Assembly: GCA_028289645.1 (NCBI GenBank)
Contig: JANQOK010000015.1
Span: forward strand, 310,001 to 374,000
Origin: Anderseniella sp.
Lineage (GTDB): Bacteria > Pseudomonadota > Alphaproteobacteria > Rhizobiales > Aestuariivirgaceae
Length of the DNA stretch: 64,000 bases
Direction of reading: 5' to 3'
Part shown: in pieces, positions 1 to 9,106 of the stretch
Layout of the letters: each line of letters begins with the position of its first letter
Numbering within the stretch: position 1 is the first letter of the stretch
Translations under genes and position numbers: made by a program
The notes under the pieces: model-generated
Databases searched by the model: none
What the model saw: only the letters and a program-made list of their open reading frames with translations
What the model was told of the DNA's origin: nothing

Positions 1-1215
1 GATATCGTTCGCGGCCAGATCATCGAGACCAAGTCACGCATTGACGGCCGCGGCCTTGCCGATGTCCGGCAGATCAAGTGCGAGGTCGGTGTGCTGCCGC
101 GCACTCACGGCTCTGCCCTGTTCACGCGCGGTGAAACCCAGGCGCTGGTTGTCACCACGCTGGGCACCGGCGATGACGAGCAGTTCATCGATGCGCTGGA
201 AGGCACCTATAAGGAACACTTCCTGCTGCATTACAACTTCCCGCCCTATTCTGTCGGCGAGACCGGCCGCACCGGCTTCACCGGCCGTCGCGAAATCGGT
301 CACGGCAAGCTGGCCTGGCGCGCCGTGCACCCGATGCTGCCGAAAAAGGAAGAGTTCCCGTACACAATTCGTGTTGTATCGGAGATCACCGAGTCCAACG
401 GCTCATCGTCAATGGCCAGCGTGTGCGGTGCATCGCTTGCCATGATGGATGCGGGTGTCCCGCTCACCCGTCCGATCGCCGGCATTGCCATGGGCCTGAT
501 ACTGGAAGGTGACAACTTTGCCGTGCTGTCTGACATTCTCGGTGACGAGGATCATCTCGGCGACATGGACTTCAAGGTGGCAGGCACCGAACAAGGCGTT
601 ACTTCGCTGCAGATGGACATCAAGATCACCGGCATTACCCAGGAGATCATGTCAACGGCTCTGTTCCAGGCCAAGGATGGCCGGATGCACATCCTGGGCA
701 AGATGTCCGAAGCGATCTCCCAGGGCCGCGAGGAGCTCGGCGAACACGCGCCGCGCATCGAGGTCATGACGATCCCCGCAGACAAGATCCGTGAAGTCAT
801 CGGTACCGGTGGCAAGGTGATCCGCGAGATCGTCGAGAAGACCGGCGCCAAGGTCAACATCAATGATGACGGCGTGATCAACATCGCCTCTTCCGACGGT
901 GCCTCGATCAAGGCGGCTAAAGATTGGATTCACTCCATCGTCGCCGAGCCTGAAGAAGGTGTGATCTACGACGGCAAGGTGGTGAAGGTCGTCGATTTCG
1001 GCGCTTTCGTGAACTTCTTCGGTGCCAAGGACGGCCTCGTGCACATTTCCGAACTGGCACCCAAGCGGGTTGAGAAAGTCACCGATATTGTCACCGAGGG
1101 CCAGGATGTGAAGGTCAAGCTGCTCGGCTTTGACCAGCGCGGCAAGGTTCGCCTGTCGATGAAGCAGGTCGACCAGGAAACCGGTGAGGACCTCTCGCAG
1201 GCCAAGGAAGACTGA
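1..1215 (+). CDS. pnp: Polyribonucleotide nucleotidyltransferase (PNPase), C-terminal part
   Basis: Phosphorolytic 3'-5' exoribonuclease that degrades mRNA in the cytoplasm, usually with RNase E. The reading frame is open from base 1, so the N-terminal RNase PH domain lies outside the window; 404 codons are visible out of about 700 normal for the family. What is seen, in order: the second RNase PH domain, with acidic active-site residues near [16 protein letters not shown]; a KH domain from about visible residue 256 with its GxxG loop (IGTGGKVI); and an S1 RNA-binding domain from about residue 321 ([19 protein letters not shown]). The gene ends at TGA and is followed by a clear intrinsic terminator. 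Family and domain order are unambiguous. Confidence 0.97.
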   Translation, partial: DIVRGQIIETKSRIDGRGLADVRQIKCEVGVLPRTHGSALFTRGETQALVVTTLGTGDDEQFIDALEGTYKEHFLLHYNFPPYSVGETGRTGFTGRREIGHGKLAWRAVHPMLPKKEEFPYTIRVVSEITESNGSSSMASVCGASLAMMDAGVPLTRPIAGIAMGLILEGDNFAVLSDILGDEDHLGDMDFKVAGTEQGVTSLQMDIKITGITQEIMSTALFQAKDGRMHILGKMSEAISQGREELGEHAPRIEVMTIPADKIREVIGTGGKVIREIVEKTGAKVNINDDGVINIASSDGASIKAAKDWIHSIVAEPEEGVIYDGKVVKVVDFGAFVNFFGAKDGLVHISELAPKRVEKVTDIVTEGQDVKVKLLGFDQRGKVRLSMKQVDQETGEDLSQAKED

Positions 1216-1243
1216 TCGGCCTGATCAGGCTTGCAAACAATTG

Positions 1244-1273
1244 AAAGAGCGCCGTTCTTGCGGCGCTCTTTTT
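1244..1273 (+). terminator. Intrinsic terminator of pnp
   Basis: A perfect 11-bp stem (AAAGAGCGCCG pairing with CGGCGCTCTTT) closes a 6-nt loop at 1255-1260 and runs into a T tract. It starts 28 nt after the pnp stop codon, in the right orientation for that gene. Confidence 0.93.
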
Positions 1274-1322
1274 GATTGGGTCACGTATTGTCGAGCTCTC
1301 GGCGGTACCTCTGGAACCGCGG

Positions 1323-2312
1323 TTACAACATGGCCGGTACCACCCGGTCCGGCGGCTTGTGACCGTCGACAAATGTCTTGATGTTGATGATGACCTTTTC
1401 GCCCATGTCGACGCGGCCCTCGATGGTTGCTGATCCCATGTGCGGCATCAAAACCGCTTTCGGGTTTTTTAATAGCCGCGGATTCACGGCTGGTTCGTGT
1501 TCAAACACGTCGAGGCCGACACCGGCAAGTTCATCCTTTTCCAGCATCCGGGCCATGGCGTTTTCGTCGATCACTTCACCACGGGCAGTGTTGACGATGA
1601 TGGCCGTCGGCTTGAGCAGTTTCATGCGCCGAGCCGACAGCAGGTGATAGGTGCCCGGCGTGTGCGGGCAGTTCACCGATATGATATCCATGCGGGCCAG
1701 CATCTGATCGAGGCTTTCCCAGTAGGTTGCCTCCAGCTCTTCCTCTATGGAGGGGTGCACCGGCTTGCGGTTGTGATAGTGTATCTGCAGCCCGAACGCC
1801 TTGGCCCGCCGTGCCACGGCCTGGCCGATGCGGCCCATGCCGATGATGCCGAGACGCTTGCCGTAAATGCGCCGGCCCAGCATCCAGGTTGGCGACCAGC
1901 CCTGCCAGACCTCGTCATTGCTGATTGCTTCGGCGCCCTCGATCACCCGGCGCGACACCGCCAGGATCAGCGCCAGCGTCATGTCCGCGGTGTCTTCGGT
2001 CAGAACCCCGGGCGTATTGGTAACGGTGATGCCGCGATTGGTTGCCGTTTCCACGTCGATATTGTCAACGCCGGTGCCGAAATTGGCGATCAGCTTAAGC
2101 TGGTCTCCGGCCTGCATGATGATGGATTTGTCAATCCGGTCGGTGACCGTGGGCACCAGGACTTCGGCCGTCTTGACCGCCTCGACCAGATCGCTTTGGC
2201 TCATCGGTGCATCGGTTTCGTTGAGCGTCGTTGCGAACAGTTCGCGCATGCGGGTTTCTACAACATCCGGCAACCTGCGGGTGACAATCACTGTTGGTTT
2301 GCGCGTCGACAT
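1323..2312 (-). CDS. D-isomer-specific 2-hydroxyacid dehydrogenase (glyoxylate/hydroxypyruvate reductase-like)
   Basis: NAD(P)-dependent oxidoreductase that interconverts 2-keto acids and D-2-hydroxy acids; glyoxylate or hydroxypyruvate is the likely substrate. The 329-residue length is normal. A Rossmann nucleotide-binding motif GMGRIG lies at about residues 158-163. The catalytic trio of the family is present: Arg244 (NTARG), Glu273 (EHEP) and His291 (PHMGSAT). The start codon has a good AGGAGT ribosome site about 8 nt upstream. It converges on pnp and diverges from the SH3-domain gene. The exact substrate cannot be read from sequence; phosphoglycerate dehydrogenase is less likely because there is no C-terminal ACT domain. 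Confidence 0.9.
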   Translation of the reverse strand: MSTRKPTVIVTRRLPDVVETRMRELFATTLNETDAPMSQSDLVEAVKTAEVLVPTVTDRIDKSIIMQAGDQLKLIANFGTGVDNIDVETATNRGITVTNTPGVLTEDTADMTLALILAVSRRVIEGAEAISNDEVWQGWSPTWMLGRRIYGKRLGIIGMGRIGQAVARRAKAFGLQIHYHNRKPVHPSIEEELEATYWESLDQMLARMDIISVNCPHTPGTYHLLSARRMKLLKPTAIIVNTARGEVIDENAMARMLEKDELAGVGLDVFEHEPAVNPRLLKNPKAVLMPHMGSATIEGRVDMGEKVIINIKTFVDGHKPPDRVVPAML

Positions 2313-2625
2313 GGGGGCAACTCCTGGCGAATTCGTGGTGCGGGGCTTAGTGGTTGGTTTGCCAGCCCTTGCAAATCATTGATCCATTCTTGTTTATGGT
2401 GCGTGAGCGCCCATGTAAACTGTGCTGGTTGATGCAATCTGAGTTTCAGAGCATATTAAGAGCACCATGGGTTGCTATGAACCGGCAAAGTTGCTGCAAC
2501 AAATGAAATGCGGTCAGATTTGTGCTGTATGGTTGTGACAACCGGGAATCATCCCGAACGCTATGTTGCAAGCAGATCTCTGTCAGGGTTGGGTACAGGT
2601 TTTGGGACGTTTTAGCATAGGACGG
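2313..2625. other. Divergent intergenic region, no gene seen
   Basis: This 313-nt stretch separates the minus-strand dehydrogenase gene from the plus-strand SH3-protein gene and should hold both promoters. The only structure noticed is a short inverted repeat, CGGGA-atca-TCCCG, at 2543-2556. The small open frames here look random. Confidence 0.5.
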
Positions 2626-3192
2626 ATGTTGTTTGCTGCACTGGCAATGGCCGTCGCAGGCGGCATCGTCTATGCGTTTACCGAAAGCCAGAACCCGGCG
2701 ACGCTCAGTTCCGCAAAAGCCGCTCAGGACAACAACAACACCGGACCCGTGGTCAAGACCCAGACCGGATTGCCGCTTCCCAGGTTCGTCAGCCTCAAGT
2801 CTGAGCGGGTGAATGTGCGCCGTGGCCCGTCCAACGAACACGGCGTGGCATGGGTGTTCACCCGCAAGAGCCTGCCGGTGGAAATCATCGCTGAGTTTGA
2901 TCACTGGCGCCGCATTCGGGACAGTGAAGGTGCCGAAGGCTGGGTCTATCACTCATTGCTGGTCGGCAGGCGCACGGTCATCGCGGCTCCCTGGTCCAAG
3001 GACAAGGTCATGCGCCTGTTGGCCGACGCCTCGGCGTCCGGCGATCTCGTCGCCAGAATAGGGTCAGGTGCACTTGGCGAACTGAAGTCCTGTGACGGAA
3101 AATGGTGTTATACGGTGTTTGGCGGCTACGAAGGCTATGTGTCGCAGGAAACGCTGTTCGGCGTTTATCCTGGCGAAATCTACAGCAAGTAA
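2626..3192 (+). CDS. SH3-domain protein, probably exported
   Basis: Bacterial SH3-like proteins often bind cell-wall peptides. From the chosen ATG the protein has 188 residues and starts with a hydrophobic stretch (MLFAALAMAVAGGIVYAF) that fits a signal peptide or membrane anchor. An SH3 repeat follows, with the family hallmarks VNVRRGPSNEH and EGWVYHSLL; a second SH3-like half is seen near the C-terminus (CDGKWCYTVFGGYEGYV). The frame is open 21 codons further upstream to 2563, but starting there would place polar residues before the signal, so 2626, preceded by AGGACGG, is preferred. It converges on irr. The precise role is unknown; a periplasmic location is inferred. Confidence 0.8.
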   Translation: MLFAALAMAVAGGIVYAFTESQNPATLSSAKAAQDNNNTGPVVKTQTGLPLPRFVSLKSERVNVRRGPSNEHGVAWVFTRKSLPVEIIAEFDHWRRIRDSEGAEGWVYHSLLVGRRTVIAAPWSKDKVMRLLADASASGDLVARIGSGALGELKSCDGKWCYTVFGGYEGYVSQETLFGVYPGEIYSK

Positions 3193-3219
3193 TTGTGAAA
3201 CCGCTGGCGCAGGTGGCGC

Positions 3220-3633
3220 TCAGCCCCGGTCTTTTTCAAGCCGCACGATGATGTCAATCCGGCCAATGCGCATACCCTCGGGCGGTTCCGGCAAGCCGTC
3301 CACCGTAAGCTGGTCGTCCTCGATATCGATCAGGCGGCCTTCGTCTTCCAGATAGTAGTGACAGTGGTTGGACGTGTTGGTGTCGAAGTATGACTTGTGA
3401 CCTTCAACTGCGACCTCGCGCAACAGGCCGGCTTCGGTGAACTGGTTGAGCGTGTTGTAAATCGTCGCAAGGGATACTGCGATACCCGCCTGCACGGTTT
3501 CAACATGAAGTTGCTCGGCGGTAATATGCCGGTCTCCACTACCGAACAGAAGGCTGCCAAGCGACATGCGCTGACGCGTCGGCCGCATGCCGGCATCGCG
3601 CAATTTCTGTTCCATGCTTTGGGTACTCATCAT
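3220..3633 (-). CDS. irr: Fur-family iron response regulator Irr
   Basis: Transcription factor that in rhizobia and relatives controls heme synthesis and iron uptake genes when iron is scarce. The 137-residue length and winged-helix segment (MRPTRQRM, VSLATIYNTLNQF) are typical of Fur-type proteins. The call of Irr rests on the absence of the C-terminal CxxC zinc pairs of ordinary Fur, on the segment YFDTNTSNHCHYYLEDEGRL, and on the neighbouring fabA-fabB-fabI genes, an arrangement known from Rhizobiales. The region normally rich in His reads H90-C91-H92 here. No N-terminal Cys-Pro heme-regulatory motif like that of Bradyrhizobium Irr is seen; C91 is the only cysteine. Confidence 0.9.
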   Translation of the reverse strand: MMSTQSMEQKLRDAGMRPTRQRMSLGSLLFGSGDRHITAEQLHVETVQAGIAVSLATIYNTLNQFTEAGLLREVAVEGHKSYFDTNTSNHCHYYLEDEGRLIDIEDDQLTVDGLPEPPEGMRIGRIDIIVRLEKDRG

Positions 3634-3690
3634 GATGTTACTTCACTCGATAAGATGGCGGGCGGCCATGAAAATACAGCTTTGAACTCC

Positions 3691-3719
3691 TATATAGCGG
3701 CTACGGCGGCTGCTTGCAA
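3691..3719 (-). promoter_or_regulatory. Probable sigma-70-type promoter of irr
   Basis: On the minus strand the sequence reads TTGCAA, 17 nt, TATATA. The -10 element is at 3691-3696 and the -35 element at 3714-3719. Transcription would start about 50 nt before the irr start codon. This is a by-eye match; no start site has been mapped. Confidence 0.5.
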
Positions 3720-3779
3720 TCATGCACGACCAGGCAGTGACGCAAGGTCGCTGGCCAGCCGGCCGGTTTGGTTAGTGCT

Positions 3780-3809
3780 TTCACAGAATGTTTCGATATG
3801 TTACGAAAC
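3780..3809 (+). promoter_or_regulatory. Candidate fabA promoter with operator-like palindrome
   Basis: An inverted repeat GTTTCG, 8 nt, CGAAAC spans 3790-3809, about 60 nt before the fabA start codon. It overlaps a weak promoter match (TTCACA at 3780-3785, 16-nt spacer, TACGAA at 3802-3807). The placement suits repression by a dimeric regulator. No regulator is identified; both promoter and operator are inferred from pattern only. Confidence 0.35.
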
Positions 3810-3870
3810 CATGAGCAACAGGGGCGGTGCAGGCTGATTGCCTGCACGACAAATTCAGGGTTTGAGGGCA

Positions 3871-4389
3871 ATGAGCGAACGTAAAGGGCATTTCAGCTAC
3901 GAGGAACTGCTGGCTTGTGGCAGGGGCGAGCTTTTCGGCCCCGGCAATGCTCAACTGCCGCTGCCGCCCATGCTGATGTTTGACCGCATCACGTCGATCA
4001 CTGAGGACGGCGGATCTGCCGGCAAGGGTCAGGTCGTGGCTGAACTAGATGTGAAGCCGGATCTCTGGTTTTTCCCGTGCCACTTCCAGGGCGATCCGGT
4101 GATGCCGGGGTGCCTTGGGCTTGACGCCCTGTGGCAGTTGACCGGGTTTTTCCTGGGTTGGATGGGCGCCCCGGGCCGGGGCCGGGCCTTGGGTGTCGGC
4201 GAGGTCAAGTTCACGGCGATGGTCACGCCGGAAGTCAAGAAGGTCGAGTACGTGGTTGATGTGCAGCGGCTCATATTGCGCAAGCTGAACATGGCGATCG
4301 CCAGCGGTGTGTTGAAGGCTGACGGAGAGATTATCTACACCACGGCCAATATGCGTGTCGGGACATTTGTGGATGAAAAACCGGCTTAG
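3871..4389 (+). CDS. fabA: 3-hydroxydecanoyl-[ACP] dehydratase/isomerase FabA
   Basis: Bifunctional cytosolic enzyme that dehydrates 3-hydroxydecanoyl-ACP and isomerises trans-2 to cis-3-decenoyl-ACP, the branch point to unsaturated fatty acids. The chosen ATG gives 172 residues, the same length as E. coli FabA, and follows a GAGGG ribosome site 2 nt upstream; an 11-codon upstream extension (to 3838) has no support. The active-site region [21 protein letters not shown] carries the catalytic His. It is the first of three co-directional genes with fabB and fabI, so cis-unsaturated fatty acids are made by the anaerobic FabA/FabB route. Confidence 0.96.
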   Translation: MSERKGHFSYEELLACGRGELFGPGNAQLPLPPMLMFDRITSITEDGGSAGKGQVVAELDVKPDLWFFPCHFQGDPVMPGCLGLDALWQLTGFFLGWMGAPGRGRALGVGEVKFTAMVTPEVKKVEYVVDVQRLILRKLNMAIASGVLKADGEIIYTTANMRVGTFVDEKPA

Positions 4390-4444
4390 GGTCAGGACCC
4401 AGGCTCCTGTGTCAGGGCGGACGATGAAAGGCGAGTAGGGCAGC

Positions 4445-5662
4445 ATGAGACGTGTGGTAGTCACCGGCATCGGTATCGTATCGAGTATCGGCAGCAATGC
4501 GCAGGAGGTGAACGCCTCCCTGCGCGAAGCAACGCCGGGCATTGTCAGCGCGGAAGATTACGCCCGGCTGGGCTTTCGGTGTCAGGTTCACGGTGCACCG
4601 ACCATTGATCTCGACAGCTCCATCGATCGCCGGGTGCGCCGTTTCATGGGTGACGGCGCCGCCTGGAACTGGGTCGCCATGCAGCAGGCAATCACCGATG
4701 CGGGCCTTGAAGAAAGTGATGTCAAGAACGAGCGCACCGGCCTGATCATGGGGTCGGGCGGGCCATCGACGCGCACCATCGTAGCCTCGGCAGATACCAC
4801 ACGCGAAAAAAGTCCCAAGCGGGTCGGCCCGTTTGCGGTACCTGCGGCCATGTCGTCGACCAACTCCGCGACGCTTGCCGTACCGTTCGGAATCAGGGGG
4901 GTCAACTACTCGATCTCGTCGGCTTGCGCGACCTCAACCCATTGTATCGGCAATGCCGCCGAGCTCATTCAGTGGGGTAAGCAGGACATCATGTTTGCCG
5001 GCGGTGGCGAGGAACTTGACTGGACCCTGTCAGTGCTGTTTGACGCCATGGGTGCCATGTCATCGGACTTCAACGACACGCCGGCAAAGGCCTCTCGCGC
5101 CTACGACAAGCATCGTGACGGCTTCATCATCGCCGGCGGTGGCGGAACTGTAGTTCTGGAAGAACTCGAACACGCCAAGGCGCGCGGCGCAAAAATCTAC
5201 TGCGAGCTGGTCGGATATGGCGCCACCTCCGACGGCATCGACATGGTGCAGCCGTCTGGCGAAGGGGCCGCGCGCTGCATGAAGCAGGCCATGGCCACCG
5301 TCAACGAGAAGGTCGACTACATCAACCCGCATGCCACCTCGACGCCGATCGGCGACCAGCGCGAGATCGAAGCCATACGCGATGTGTTCGGCGATGACAT
5401 TCCCGCGATTTCGGCGACCAAGTCGCTGACCGGCCACTCGCTGGGGGCAGCCGGCGTGCAGGAAGCCATCTACTCGATCCTGATGATGCAGAACGGCTTC
5501 ATCTGCGAAAGCGCCAATATTGAAGAACTCGATCCGGAATTTGCCGACATCCCGATCGTTCGTGAACGCCGCGATGATGTGAGCCTGGATGTGGTGCTGT
5601 CCAACAGCTTCGGTTTCGGCGGCACCAACGGCACTCTGGTGTTCCAGCGCTATAACGGCTAA
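4445..5662 (+). CDS. fabB: 3-oxoacyl-[ACP] synthase I FabB
   Basis: Beta-ketoacyl-ACP synthase that elongates the cis-3-decenoyl-ACP made by FabA. The 405-residue protein begins [16 protein letters not shown] as the family does. The Cys-His-His triad is visible: the nucleophilic Cys in [12 protein letters not shown], the first His in [11 protein letters not shown] and the second in [12 protein letters not shown]. The C-terminus [15 protein letters not shown] is also characteristic. It lies 55 nt after fabA and 86 nt before the chosen fabI start, so the three are probably co-transcribed. FabF is the alternative within the family, but FabA linkage and the N-terminal sequence favour FabB. Confidence 0.96.
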   Translation: MRRVVVTGIGIVSSIGSNAQEVNASLREATPGIVSAEDYARLGFRCQVHGAPTIDLDSSIDRRVRRFMGDGAAWNWVAMQQAITDAGLEESDVKNERTGLIMGSGGPSTRTIVASADTTREKSPKRVGPFAVPAAMSSTNSATLAVPFGIRGVNYSISSACATSTHCIGNAAELIQWGKQDIMFAGGGEELDWTLSVLFDAMGAMSSDFNDTPAKASRAYDKHRDGFIIAGGGGTVVLEELEHAKARGAKIYCELVGYGATSDGIDMVQPSGEGAARCMKQAMATVNEKVDYINPHATSTPIGDQREIEAIRDVFGDDIPAISATKSLTGHSLGAAGVQEAIYSILMMQNGFICESANIEELDPEFADIPIVRERRDDVSLDVVLSNSFGFGGTNGTLVFQRYNG

Positions 5663-5748
5663 GCAGACGTCCACTCACAATGGTGCTTTACCAGTCCGGA
5701 CCCGGTTCGGGCTGCGATGCCGCAGCAGGGATGAATTCAGGAACGACA

Positions 5749-6564
5749 ATGATTGAAGTTAAAAGCGATCTGATGAAGGGCCGCCGCGGCCTTGTCATGG
5801 GAGTGGCAAACGACCACTCGATTGCATGGGGCATTGCCAGGTCACTGCGCGAACACGGCGCCGAACTGGCCTTTACCTATCAGGGTGAAGCCTTCGGCAG
5901 GCGGGTCACACCGCTGGCCGAGAAGGCGGCTTCGTCTCTGGTGATGCCGTGCGATGTGGAAGACACCGCAACTGTTGCCGCGGTGTTCGACGGGCTGCAG
6001 GCCGAGTGGGGCTCTCTGGATTTTGTCGTGCACGCCATCGCTTATTCCGACAAGAACGAGCTCAGCGGGCTTTACGCCGACACGACCCGTGAGAATTTCT
6101 CGCGCACCATGGTCATCTCGTGCTTCTCGTTCACCGAGATTGCCCGGCGCGCAGCCGCCATGATGAACGACGGCGGATCCATGCTGACACTGACGTATGG
6201 CGGGGCCACACGGGTGATGCCGAACTACAACGTCATGGGCGTGGCCAAGGCGGCGCTGGAAGCCTCGGTGCGGTATCTCGCTGCCGACTACGGGCCGCGG
6301 GGCATAAGGGTCAATGCCATATCCGCCGGCCCCATGCGGACGCTGGCCGGCGCCGGGATTGCCGATGCGCGCGCCATGTTCTCGTTCCAGCGCCAGCATT
6401 CGCCATTGCGCCGTCCGGTCAGCCTGGAAGAGGTTGGCGGCGCCGGTCTGTATCTGCTGTCGCCGCTGTCCGGTGGCGTCACCGGCGAGGTGCATTTTGT
6501 GGATTCAGGCTACAACATCATCTCCACGCCGCGTCCCGAAGACCTGGCCTCGACAGCCGATTAG
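5749..6564 (+). CDS. fabI: Enoyl-[ACP] reductase FabI
   Basis: NADH-dependent reductase for the last step of each fatty acid elongation cycle; target of triclosan-type inhibitors in the family. The start at MIEVKSDLMKGRRG follows AGGAACGACA and gives 271 residues; the frame is open to 5680 but the added residues look non-coding. The atypical short-chain dehydrogenase nucleotide motif GVANDHSIAWGIA and the Tyr-x6-Lys catalytic pair (YNVMGVAK) identify FabI. SAGPMRTLAGAGI is also characteristic. It is third in the fabA-fabB-fabI set and converges on the MoeB-like gene with an 11-nt gap. Confidence 0.95.
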   Translation: MIEVKSDLMKGRRGLVMGVANDHSIAWGIARSLREHGAELAFTYQGEAFGRRVTPLAEKAASSLVMPCDVEDTATVAAVFDGLQAEWGSLDFVVHAIAYSDKNELSGLYADTTRENFSRTMVISCFSFTEIARRAAAMMNDGGSMLTLTYGGATRVMPNYNVMGVAKAALEASVRYLAADYGPRGIRVNAISAGPMRTLAGAGIADARAMFSFQRQHSPLRRPVSLEEVGGAGLYLLSPLSGGVTGEVHFVDSGYNIISTPRPEDLASTAD

Positions 6565-6575
6565 AAGCCCCGCCT

Positions 6576-7385
6576 TCAACTGTAGGCGGACAGGTCGGTG
6601 ATGGTCGGATTGCGGCCGTTGAGCGGATTGTCCGGGTTCCAGCTCAGCCTGGTGACCATGAAACGCGCCGACAAGGCGTCGTACATCACCATGCGTCCTG
6701 CCAGGCTGTCGCCGATTTCGGCGATTTCCTTGATCACCTCCATGGCCTGCATGGAACCGATGACACCGGTCAGTGCGCCGATGATGCCGGCTTCTTCGCA
6801 TGACGGCACCATGCCGTCCGGCGGAATCTCGGTATGCAGGCAGCGGTAGCTGGGATAGGGGGTGCCGTCCGTCTGCTCCAGATGCGGCTTGAATGTGGAA
6901 AGTTGTGCATCGAACTGCCCGACGGCGGCGGACACCAGTGTCTTGCCGAGCAGGTGGCAGGCGTCTGAAACCAGGAAACGGGTGACGAAATTATCGCACC
7001 CGTCGGCAACCAGGTCATAGCCTGAGATGATGTCCAGCGCATTGGAGGCATCAAGCCGCGTCTGGTGCGTGATCACGGTCACATTGGGATTGAGGTCGTT
7101 GATCCGAGCCGCGGCACTGTCTGTTTTCGCGGTTTCGTCTCGCGCTGCAGCTGTGGTGTGTATGATCTGCCGCTGCAGGTTGGACAGGCTGACCACATCG
7201 TCATCCACCACGCCAATGGTGCCGACACCGGCACCAGCCAGGTACAGCAGCACCGGCGCGCCCAGTCCGCCGGCGCCTACCACCAGCACTTTTGCCGCCT
7301 TCAGTTTTTGCTGGCCCGGCCCGCCAAGTTCGCGCAACACGATGTGCCGGGCGTATCTTTCAATTTCGTCATCGTTCAATGCCAT
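6576..7385 (-). CDS. MoeB/ThiF/HesA-family E1-like adenylyltransferase lacking zinc ligands
   Basis: Enzymes of this family adenylate the C-terminal glycine of MoaD- or ThiS-type sulfur carriers. The 269-residue protein has the nucleotide motif VVGAGGLGAPVLLYLAGAG and the conserved segments VVDDDVVSLSNLQRQ and DGCDNFVTRFLVSDAC. E. coli MoeB binds a structural zinc through two CxxC pairs. Here the first reads SYRC, keeping only one Cys, and the C-terminal pair is absent because the tail ends NPDNPLNGRNPTITDL. Whether it serves molybdopterin, thiamine or another carrier cannot be told, because no carrier gene is nearby. Start and stop sit between fabI and dut with gaps of 11 and 2 nt. Confidence 0.85.
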   Translation of the reverse strand: MALNDDEIERYARHIVLRELGGPGQQKLKAAKVLVVGAGGLGAPVLLYLAGAGVGTIGVVDDDVVSLSNLQRQIIHTTAAARDETAKTDSAAARINDLNPNVTVITHQTRLDASNALDIISGYDLVADGCDNFVTRFLVSDACHLLGKTLVSAAVGQFDAQLSTFKPHLEQTDGTPYPSYRCLHTEIPPDGMVPSCEEAGIIGALTGVIGSMQAMEVIKEIAEIGDSLAGRMVMYDALSARFMVTRLSWNPDNPLNGRNPTITDLSAYS

Positions 7386-7387
7386 GA

Positions 7388-7849
7388 TCAGTTCTTCCCG
7401 GTTGAACCGAAGCCGCCCGCACCCCTGGGCGTGTCATCCAGCGTCTCGACCTGAGTGATCGCCGCCTGCACCACCGGTGCAACCACCATCTGTGCGATAC
7501 GCTCGCCGCGTTGGACGGTGAACGGTTCATGGCCGAGATTGATCAGGATCACTTTGATTTCGCCGCGATAGTCGGCGTCAATGGTGCCGGGCGTATTGAG
7601 GCAGGTGATGCCGTGCTTTGCGGCGAGACCTGACCGCGGCCTGATCTGTGCTTCGAAGCCAGGTGGCAGGGCCACCGCAAAACCCGTCTCTATCAGAGCC
7701 CGGCTGCCGGCCTGAAGCACAACCGGGCTGTCGGCGGAAACCGCCGCGCGAATGTCCATGCCCGCTGCCAGGGCGGTTTCATAGGCGGGTGGCTGCAGTC
7801 CCTCACCGTGCGGCAGCCAGGCGAGTTGCACTTTCGGAGCCGGGCTCAT
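7388..7849 (-). CDS. dut: dUTP diphosphatase (dUTPase)
   Basis: Hydrolyses dUTP to dUMP, preventing uracil incorporation into DNA and feeding dTMP synthesis; a homotrimer in this family. The ATG at 7849 overlaps the coaBC stop as ATGA, which suggests translational coupling and fixes the start; 153 residues is the usual size. All five motifs are visible in order: [41 protein letters not shown] and the C-terminal arm [10 protein letters not shown]. coaBC-dut adjacency is common in proteobacteria. Confidence 0.96.
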   Translation of the reverse strand: MSPAPKVQLAWLPHGEGLQPPAYETALAAGMDIRAAVSADSPVVLQAGSRALIETGFAVALPPGFEAQIRPRSGLAAKHGITCLNTPGTIDADYRGEIKVILINLGHEPFTVQRGERIAQMVVAPVVQAAITQVETLDDTPRGAGGFGSTGKN

Positions 7850-9093
7850 GTGTTTTCTGCAAGCATGGCCGCGAAGCGGTCCATGAGGCGCGCAGCTACA
7901 TCGCGCTTGGACATTTTGTCCCAATCCTCGACTTTGTCCGGGCTGACCAGGTGAACCGTGTTGTCGCGCCCTCCCATGACACCGCCTTCGTCGCTGACAT
8001 CATTGGCGACAATCATGTCTGCGTTCTTGGCGGCCAGCTTCTTGCGGGCATTTTCGACAACGTTCTCGGTTTCCGCGGCAAAACCGACGACCAGTGCCGG
8101 CCGGTGGTTTTTCAGGTGGCCGACCGATTTCAGTATGTCCGGATTTTCCGCCAGCTTCAGGGCCGGCGGTTTGCCGCTGCCGTCCTTCTTCATCTTTTGC
8201 TGCGCGTTGTCTTCGGTCCGCCAGTCAGCCACCGCAGCACAGAAAATAGCCATGTCGCATGGCAGTTCGCCCTGCACCGCCTTCAGCATGTCACGCGCGG
8301 TCTCGACATTGATCAGCTCAACGCCCGGCGGGATCGGCAGGCCGACAGGGCCTGACACCAGTGCAACCTCGGCGCCCAGTGCAATCGCTGCTTCGGCCAG
8401 CGCATATCCCTGCTTGCCGGACGACCGGTTGGCGATGTACCGCACCGGGTCGATGGGCTCGTGGGTCGGGCCGGCGGTGATCAGTACCTTGCGTCCGGCC
8501 AGTGGCCCCGTCCTGCTGACGTTTGGGGCGCGCGGTGCCGACAGGCTGTCGTCGCCGTAAAACTTTTCGATGGCGGCAAAGATGTCCGCGGCTTCGCTCA
8601 TCCGGCCCGGGCCATACTCGCCGCAGGCCATGTCGCCTTCTTCCGGTCCGCACACCAGCACGCCATCCCGCTTAAGCGTCTCCAGATTGCGCTGGGTGGC
8701 GGGGTGCTGCCACATGCGCACATTCATCGCCGGGGCGATCAGAACCGGTTTGTCTGTTGCCAGCAGTGCCGTGGTTGCCAGATCATCGGCCTGGCCCGAT
8801 GCCATTTTCGCCATCAGGTCCGCCGTTGCCGGTGCCACGACCACGAGGTCGGCAACCCGCGACAGCTGAATATGCCCCATCTCGGCCTCATCGGTCAGGT
8901 CGAACAGGTCAGTGTAGGCTTTCTCGCCGGCCAGCCCCGCGACCGACAACGGGGTTACGAACTGCTCGCCGCCGCGTGTCAGGATCGGGGTGACCGCCAC
9001 ACCCGCCTTCTGGCACAACCGGATCAGTTCAAGTGTCTTGTAGGCGGCAATGCCGCCACCAATGACAAGTAAAATGCGTTTTTGGTCGCTCAT
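7846..9093 (-). CDS. coaBC: Bifunctional phosphopantothenoylcysteine decarboxylase/synthetase CoaBC
   Basis: Makes 4'-phosphopantetheine precursors of coenzyme A: the CoaB half joins cysteine to phosphopantothenate using CTP and the FMN-dependent CoaC half decarboxylates the product. The start at [19 protein letters not shown] gives 415 residues. The CoaC half carries [16 protein letters not shown]. The CoaB half begins with [24 protein letters not shown] and contains the conserved [15 protein letters not shown] segment. The frame is open to 9228, but the extra residues overlap the ubiB end and look non-coding. It sits between ubiB (14-nt gap) and dut (ATGA overlap). Confidence 0.96.
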   Translation of the reverse strand: MSDQKRILLVIGGGIAAYKTLELIRLCQKAGVAVTPILTRGGEQFVTPLSVAGLAGEKAYTDLFDLTDEAEMGHIQLSRVADLVVVAPATADLMAKMASGQADDLATTALLATDKPVLIAPAMNVRMWQHPATQRNLETLKRDGVLVCGPEEGDMACGEYGPGRMSEAADIFAAIEKFYGDDSLSAPRAPNVSRTGPLAGRKVLITAGPTHEPIDPVRYIANRSSGKQGYALAEAAIALGAEVALVSGPVGLPIPPGVELINVETARDMLKAVQGELPCDMAIFCAAVADWRTEDNAQQKMKKDGSGKPPALKLAENPDILKSVGHLKNHRPALVVGFAAETENVVENARKKLAAKNADMIVANDVSDEGGVMGGRDNTVHLVSPDKVEDWDKMSKRDVAARLMDRFAAMLAENT

Positions 9094-9106
9094 GTCCAAA
9101 ACCCTA

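Noticed and set aside
1497-2432. 311-codon antisense open frame over the hydroxyacid dehydrogenase
   Set aside because: The dehydrogenase has all catalytic residues; the opposite frame is Arg/His/Gln-rich shadow sequence.
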